DNA of 64,000 nucleotides. Source: Mesorhizobium sp. M2D.F.Ca.ET.226.01.1.1. GTDB taxonomy: Bacteria > Pseudomonadota > Alphaproteobacteria > Rhizobiales > Rhizobiaceae. Positions 60,357 to 64,000 of the stretch are shown piece by piece (the stretch's first letter is position 1; each line of letters opens with the position of its first letter). The translations under genes and the position numbers were made by a program. The notes beneath the pieces were generated by a model that worked only from the letters and a program-made list of their open reading frames with translations, was not told the DNA's origin and ran no database searches. The stretch spans positions 16,316 to 80,315 of the forward strand of contig NZ_RZOY02000019.1 in the NCBI RefSeq assembly GCF_004022705.2, read 5' to 3'.

Positions 60357-61220
60357 ATGGCACCACGCCCGGCCTGGAAGGGCTATCTCAAACTGTCGCT
60401 GGTTACATGCGCCATCGAGCTGACCAACGTCGTCACCCATGCCGAAAAAGTCTCGTTCCGCATCCTCAACCGCAAGACCGGCAACACCGTCAAACGCATC
60501 TATGTCGATGCCGAGACCGGCAAGCCGCTGGAAGAGGGGGACGAGATCAAGGGCTATGAGGTGAGCGACGGCGATTTCGTCCACATCGAGGAGGAGGAGA
60601 TCGAGGCGGTGCAGATCGAATCCTCGCACACGATGAGCCTCGACGGCTTCGTCGAGAAATCCTCGATCGAGCAGATCTACCTCGACACGCCCTATTACGT
60701 CTCGCCGGCCGACAAGGTCTCCGAGGAGGCTTTTGCCGTCATCCGCGACGCCATGGCGGCGAGGAAGATGGCAGGCCTCGCGCGCATCGTGCTCTATCAG
60801 CGCGAACGCCCAGTGGTGATCGAGCCGCTCGGCAAGGGCATGGTGCTGACCACCTTGCGCTATGACGATACGGTGCGGCGGCCGGCGACGGTGTTCGAGG
60901 ACATCACGGCGGCGAAGACCGACAAGGAGATGATCGACCTCGCCCAGCACATCATCGACGGCAAGAAGACGAAGTTCGATCCGTCGAAATTCGAGGACCG
61001 CTACGAGGATGCGCTGCTCGAGCTGATCCGCGCCAAGAAGGCCGGCAAGAAGGCGCCCAAGGCCAAGGCGCCGCCCAAGCCATCCAATGTCGTCAACCTG
61101 TTCGATGCGCTGAAGAAGAGCCTGAACGCGGAAGGCGGTGCGAAGTCCGGCAAATCTTCCTGGCAGGCGACGACCGGGAAAAGCAAGAGCAAGCCGGCGC
61201 CGAAGCGCAAATCCGCATAA
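60357..61220 (+). CDS. ku: Ku DNA end-binding protein
   Basis: Bacterial Ku forms a homodimeric ring that slides on broken DNA ends and recruits LigD in non-homologous end joining. The 287-residue protein begins with the beta-barrel start WKGYLKLSLVTCAIELTNVV and has KRIYVDAETGKPLEEGDEIKGYE, typical of the family. After the barrel (to about 235) the C-terminal tail is Lys/Ala/Pro-rich (AKKAGKKAPKAKAPPKPSN), which in relatives aids DNA sliding and ligase contact. ligD follows 15 bases on. Confidence 0.96.
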   Translation: MAPRPAWKGYLKLSLVTCAIELTNVVTHAEKVSFRILNRKTGNTVKRIYVDAETGKPLEEGDEIKGYEVSDGDFVHIEEEEIEAVQIESSHTMSLDGFVEKSSIEQIYLDTPYYVSPADKVSEEAFAVIRDAMAARKMAGLARIVLYQRERPVVIEPLGKGMVLTTLRYDDTVRRPATVFEDITAAKTDKEMIDLAQHIIDGKKTKFDPSKFEDRYEDALLELIRAKKAGKKAPKAKAPPKPSNVVNLFDALKKSLNAEGGAKSGKSSWQATTGKSKSKPAPKRKSA

Positions 61221-61235
61221 GGGGAGTCCAGCATC

Positions 61236-63734
61236 ATGGCCGGCCTCGAACAATATCACGCCAAGCGCGATTTCAGGAAAACCGCCGAGCCGGCCGGCAA
61301 GGTCGGCAAGCAAAAGCGGGGCGGCGGCATCTTCGTCGTCCAGAAGCACGCCGCGACGCGGCTCCACTACGACTTCCGGCTGGAGCATGACGGCGTGCTG
61401 TGGAGCTGGGCGGTGACGCGCGGCCCGAGCCTCGATCCGCATGAGAAGCGGCTGGCCGTGCATGTCGAGGATCACCCGATCGACTATGCCTCCTTCGAAG
61501 GCACCATTCCGAAGGGCCAATATGGCGGCGGCTCCGTCATCGTCTGGGACGAAGGCAAATGGCTACCCGACGGCGACCCGGCCACAGGCATGAAGAAAGG
61601 GCATATCGACTTCGAGCTCGAAGGCCACAAGCTCAACGGCCGCTGGCATCTGGTCAGGCTGAGGCCGCGCCCCGGCGAAAAGCGCGACAACTGGCTTCTG
61701 ATCAAGTCCGACGATGCAGCCGCCCGTCCCGGCGAGGACGTTCTCGCGAAACAGCCGAAATCGGTGAAATCGGGCCTGACCATCGACGAGGTCGGCCAAG
61801 GCAAGGCTGCGAAAGGCGAGAAGCCGAAAGTCTGGCAATCGAACAAGCCGGCCGCCAGCAAGGCCAAGGCCGGGCACGCCAAGCGTCTCGACTTCATCGA
61901 GCCGCAGCTCGCGACGCTGGAGAAGAACGCGCCGGCCGGTGACGACTGGCTGCATGAGGTGAAATTCGACGGCTACCGCATGCAGGCGCAGATCGCCGGC
62001 AGTGAGGTCAGGCTGCTCACCCGCGCCGGTCTCGACTGGACGGAAAAGTTCGACGGTCCCATCACGGCGGCGCTTGGCAAGCTGAAATGCCGCGACGCCA
62101 TCATCGACGGCGAGATCGTGGTGCTGGCCGACAGCGGCGTATCGTCCTTTCCGCTGCTGCAGGCGGACCTGTCGGCGCGCCGCGCCGCCCGTTTCATCTA
62201 CTATGTCTTCGACCTGATGCGGCTTGATGGCGAGGATTTGCGCCGCGAACCGCTGGTCGAGCGCAAGCAGGCGCTGGCCGAGTTGCTCGGTGACCAGCCC
62301 GAAAATTCGGCGCTGCGCTTCAGCGATCATTTCCACGAACCGGGCAAGGTCATGCTGCAGCATGTCTGCCGCATGGGCCTGGAAGGCGTGGTGTCGAAGC
62401 GCGCCGACGCGCCCTATCGCAGCGGGCGGGGGCTCTCCTGGATCAAATCGAAATGCACGCTCAGGCAAGAATTCGTCATCGGCGGCTATCTGCCTTCCGA
62501 CAAGACGGGGCGGGGCGTGCGCTCGCTTCTCGTCGGCTATTATGAGGGCGGCAAGCTGCACTATGCCGGCCGCGTCGGCACCGGTTTTTCCGGCAAGGTG
62601 ATGACGGACCTCAAGAAGAAGCTCGACGGTCTCAAGGCCGACAAGTCGCCCTTCTCGGCCGCCGTGCCGAAGGGCAAGGGGCTTACCTTCGTCAAGCCTG
62701 AGCTTGTCGGCGAGGTGGAGTTCCGCAGCTGGACATCCGACCGCATAATCCGCCATGCTTCGTTCCAGGGGCTGCGCGAGGACAAGCCGGCGGAGGAAGT
62801 CGTGCAGGAACAGCCGAAGAAGACCAAAGCCGAAGCAAAGCCGGGTGGAAAACCCGCCAAGGCCTCAGCTGGAACGGCGGCGACGTCTGTAAAACTCTCG
62901 CACCCCGACAAGCTGCTGTGGCACGACGAAAAAGTCTCCAAGCAAGACCTGCTCGATCACTACGCGCTGGTCTGGCCGCGCATGGAGCAATTCGTCGTCA
63001 ACCGGCCGCTCAGCCTGGTGCGCGCGCCGGACGGCATCCACGGTCAGCGCTTCTTCCAAAAACATGCCTCGCCCGGCATGAGCGACAAGATCGCGCGGAT
63101 GAAGGACCCGACCGACGGCGAGGAGATCCTGTTCATCAAGGATTTCGATGGGCTCGCGGCACTTGTTCAGTATGGCGTGGTCGAGGTCCATATCTGGGGC
63201 TGCACCCTCGATGCATTGGAAAAGCCGGACCAGATCATCTTCGACCTCGACCCGGATGAAGGCGTCGACGTTGGCCGGGTGCGCGAGGCGGCGCTCGACA
63301 TTCGTAAAAAGCTCGACGAGCTGTCGCTGCCCAACCTGGTCAAGACCTCCGGCGGCAAGGGCTATCACGTGCTGGTGCCGCTGAAACCCTCGGCCGATTG
63401 GGATCAGGTCAAGGATTTCGCCCATGACTTCGCCCGCGCGCTGGAGCAGGCCGCGCCCGACCGCTACACAGCGACGCTGTCGAAGAAGGCGCGCACGGGA
63501 AAAATCTTCGTCGACTATCTGCGCAACGGCCGCGGCTCGACCACTGTCGCGCCCTACTCTTCGCGCGCCAAGAAGGGCGCGACGATATCGATGCCGGTGA
63601 CGTGGACGGAGCTGGAGAAGGGCCTGGCGCCGAATGCCTTCCCGCTCGGCGACGAGACGACGCTGGCGCAGCTGAAGAAGGCCGACCCGTGGAAGGAGTT
63701 CTTCAAGCTGGGGAAGGCGCTGAAGCGGGAGTGA
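61236..63734 (+). CDS. ligD: DNA ligase D (phosphoesterase, ligase and polymerase domains)
   Basis: LigD trims, fills and seals double-strand breaks in end joining. The 832-residue protein has the order phosphoesterase-ligase-polymerase. The phosphoesterase (about 30-180) has VVQKHAATRLHYDFRLEHDG and DHPIDYASFEGTIP. The ATP-dependent ligase (about 215-520) has K243 in HEVKFDGYR, with the C-terminal OB fold. The primase-like polymerase (about 545-820) has FDLDPDEG. A Lys/Ala linker (PKKTKAEAKPGGKPAK) parts ligase and polymerase. It forms an operon with ku under a stress promoter. Confidence 0.96.
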   Translation: MAGLEQYHAKRDFRKTAEPAGKVGKQKRGGGIFVVQKHAATRLHYDFRLEHDGVLWSWAVTRGPSLDPHEKRLAVHVEDHPIDYASFEGTIPKGQYGGGSVIVWDEGKWLPDGDPATGMKKGHIDFELEGHKLNGRWHLVRLRPRPGEKRDNWLLIKSDDAAARPGEDVLAKQPKSVKSGLTIDEVGQGKAAKGEKPKVWQSNKPAASKAKAGHAKRLDFIEPQLATLEKNAPAGDDWLHEVKFDGYRMQAQIAGSEVRLLTRAGLDWTEKFDGPITAALGKLKCRDAIIDGEIVVLADSGVSSFPLLQADLSARRAARFIYYVFDLMRLDGEDLRREPLVERKQALAELLGDQPENSALRFSDHFHEPGKVMLQHVCRMGLEGVVSKRADAPYRSGRGLSWIKSKCTLRQEFVIGGYLPSDKTGRGVRSLLVGYYEGGKLHYAGRVGTGFSGKVMTDLKKKLDGLKADKSPFSAAVPKGKGLTFVKPELVGEVEFRSWTSDRIIRHASFQGLREDKPAEEVVQEQPKKTKAEAKPGGKPAKASAGTAATSVKLSHPDKLLWHDEKVSKQDLLDHYALVWPRMEQFVVNRPLSLVRAPDGIHGQRFFQKHASPGMSDKIARMKDPTDGEEILFIKDFDGLAALVQYGVVEVHIWGCTLDALEKPDQIIFDLDPDEGVDVGRVREAALDIRKKLDELSLPNLVKTSGGKGYHVLVPLKPSADWDQVKDFAHDFARALEQAAPDRYTATLSKKARTGKIFVDYLRNGRGSTTVAPYSSRAKKGATISMPVTWTELEKGLAPNAFPLGDETTLAQLKKADPWKEFFKLGKALKRE

Positions 63735-63773
63735 TCGCGGGCAAGACGCAAAGTCGCCTATGCCGAGATCCTT

Positions 63774-63812
63774 CGCCCCTCTCTGTCCTGCCGGACATCT
63801 CCCCCTCGAGGG
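63774..63812. repeat. Family A repeat, truncated by an insertion sequence
   Basis: CGCCCCTCTCTGTCCTGCCG and CATCTCCCCCTCGAG match the left arm of family A. The expected continuation (GGGGGAGAT) is absent because the IS end starts at 63813. Confidence 0.75.
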
Positions 63813-64000
63813 CAGGGGAATCGCATATGGGTTTTTGGGACTTGAAGTTGGCTTGAGAAGCGATTCTTTGGGCAGGCAGTCGAATTGAGGAGAGACTGCC
63901 ATTTCGAGCCTTGAGAGCTATTTCGGCGCGCTGCCCGATCCGCGCGCTGGCAACGCCACGCATCGGCTTGGCGACCTGATCGTGATGATGATCGCCGCAA
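63813..64000 (+). mobile_element. Left end of an ISAs1-family-like insertion sequence (cut by window edge)
   Basis: The sequence leaves the family A repeat at about 63813 and begins CAGGGGAATCGCATATGGG, a start in CAGGG as is common at ISAs1 ends. A transposase frame follows. The right end, the target duplication and the rest of the element lie outside the window. Family assignment rests on the first 33 codons of the transposase. Confidence 0.72.
63901..64000 (+). CDS. ISAs1-family-like transposase, N-terminal part
   Basis: An open frame begins after a TGA at 63886 and reads SSLESYFGALPDPRAGN then HRLGDLIVMMIAA, matching the N-terminal domain of ISAs1/H-repeat transposases (LxxxFxxLPDPR, HxLxDILxI). 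No ATG, GTG or TTG lies between the stop and this motif. AGGAG at 63888-63892 is eight bases before ATT 63901, so ATT is the likely start. The catalytic DDE residues are outside the window. Confidence 0.72.
   Translation, partial: MSSLESYFGALPDPRAGNATHRLGDLIVMMIAA

Overview
The window is a chromosomal segment of a high-GC alphaproteobacterium of the Rhizobiales, most likely Mesorhizobium or a close relative. This rests on the gene order around hemE/ppsR, the secB-fxsA-Tim44-mltA-smr block, intracellular PHB depolymerase, EcfG-type promoters, and many intergenic palindromes typical of rhizobia. It is mostly core genome, and genes and repeats fill it almost completely.

Layout. 1-15000: a predicted chromosomal replication origin lies at about 5976-6385 between hemE and ppsR. 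mnmE, rho, hemJ and hemE run leftward from it. ppsR, maf, aroE, coaE and dnaQ run rightward. After these come secB and fxsA (reverse), then Tim44-like, mltA, smr and an XRE regulator. 15000-34000: a more accessory stretch holding a transglutaminase-like protease, PHB depolymerase, an RlpA-like protein, a taurine/sulfonate ABC transporter, an FAD protein, a DJ-1/HxlR divergent pair, a cysteine hydrolase pair, reverse transsulfuration (cystathionine beta-synthase and gamma-lyase), a D-amino-acid dehydrogenase next to an Asp/Glu-racemase-like protein, and a UBP zinc finger next to a cNMP-domain flavoprotein. 34200-49300: tRNA-Leu(CAG), gpmA, dapB, an MsbA-like exporter, glucokinase, mepA, queG, GST, uppP, yraN-rsmI, hemW-rdgB and rph. 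49460-56800: hrcA and a 66-residue protein, a sorbosone dehydrogenase-like protein, a LysE exporter, cysK, GST, and an ECF42-type sigma factor with its DGPF (YCII) partner. 56900-64000: a saccharopine-dehydrogenase-like/DCC/micro-ORF cluster, then a stress block (YciF-like ferritin fold, Ku, LigD), and finally the left end of an ISAs1-like insertion sequence cut by the window edge.

Regulation visible in the sequence: two exact EcfG (general stress sigma) promoter matches stand before the YciF-like gene and before ku-ligD, so DNA end joining is probably under general stress control. A TGTCGAA-N16-CGAC motif precedes the YCII-ECF42 operon and suggests autoregulation. Near-consensus DnaA boxes, an AT-rich stretch and clustered GANTC sites mark the origin.

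Repeats: at least seven families of intergenic palindromes are present. Three of them share one central core with different arms. In several places the stop codon of the upstream gene is the first triplet of the repeat or directly abuts it. No complete prophage, CRISPR array, toxin-antitoxin locus or biosynthetic cluster was seen.
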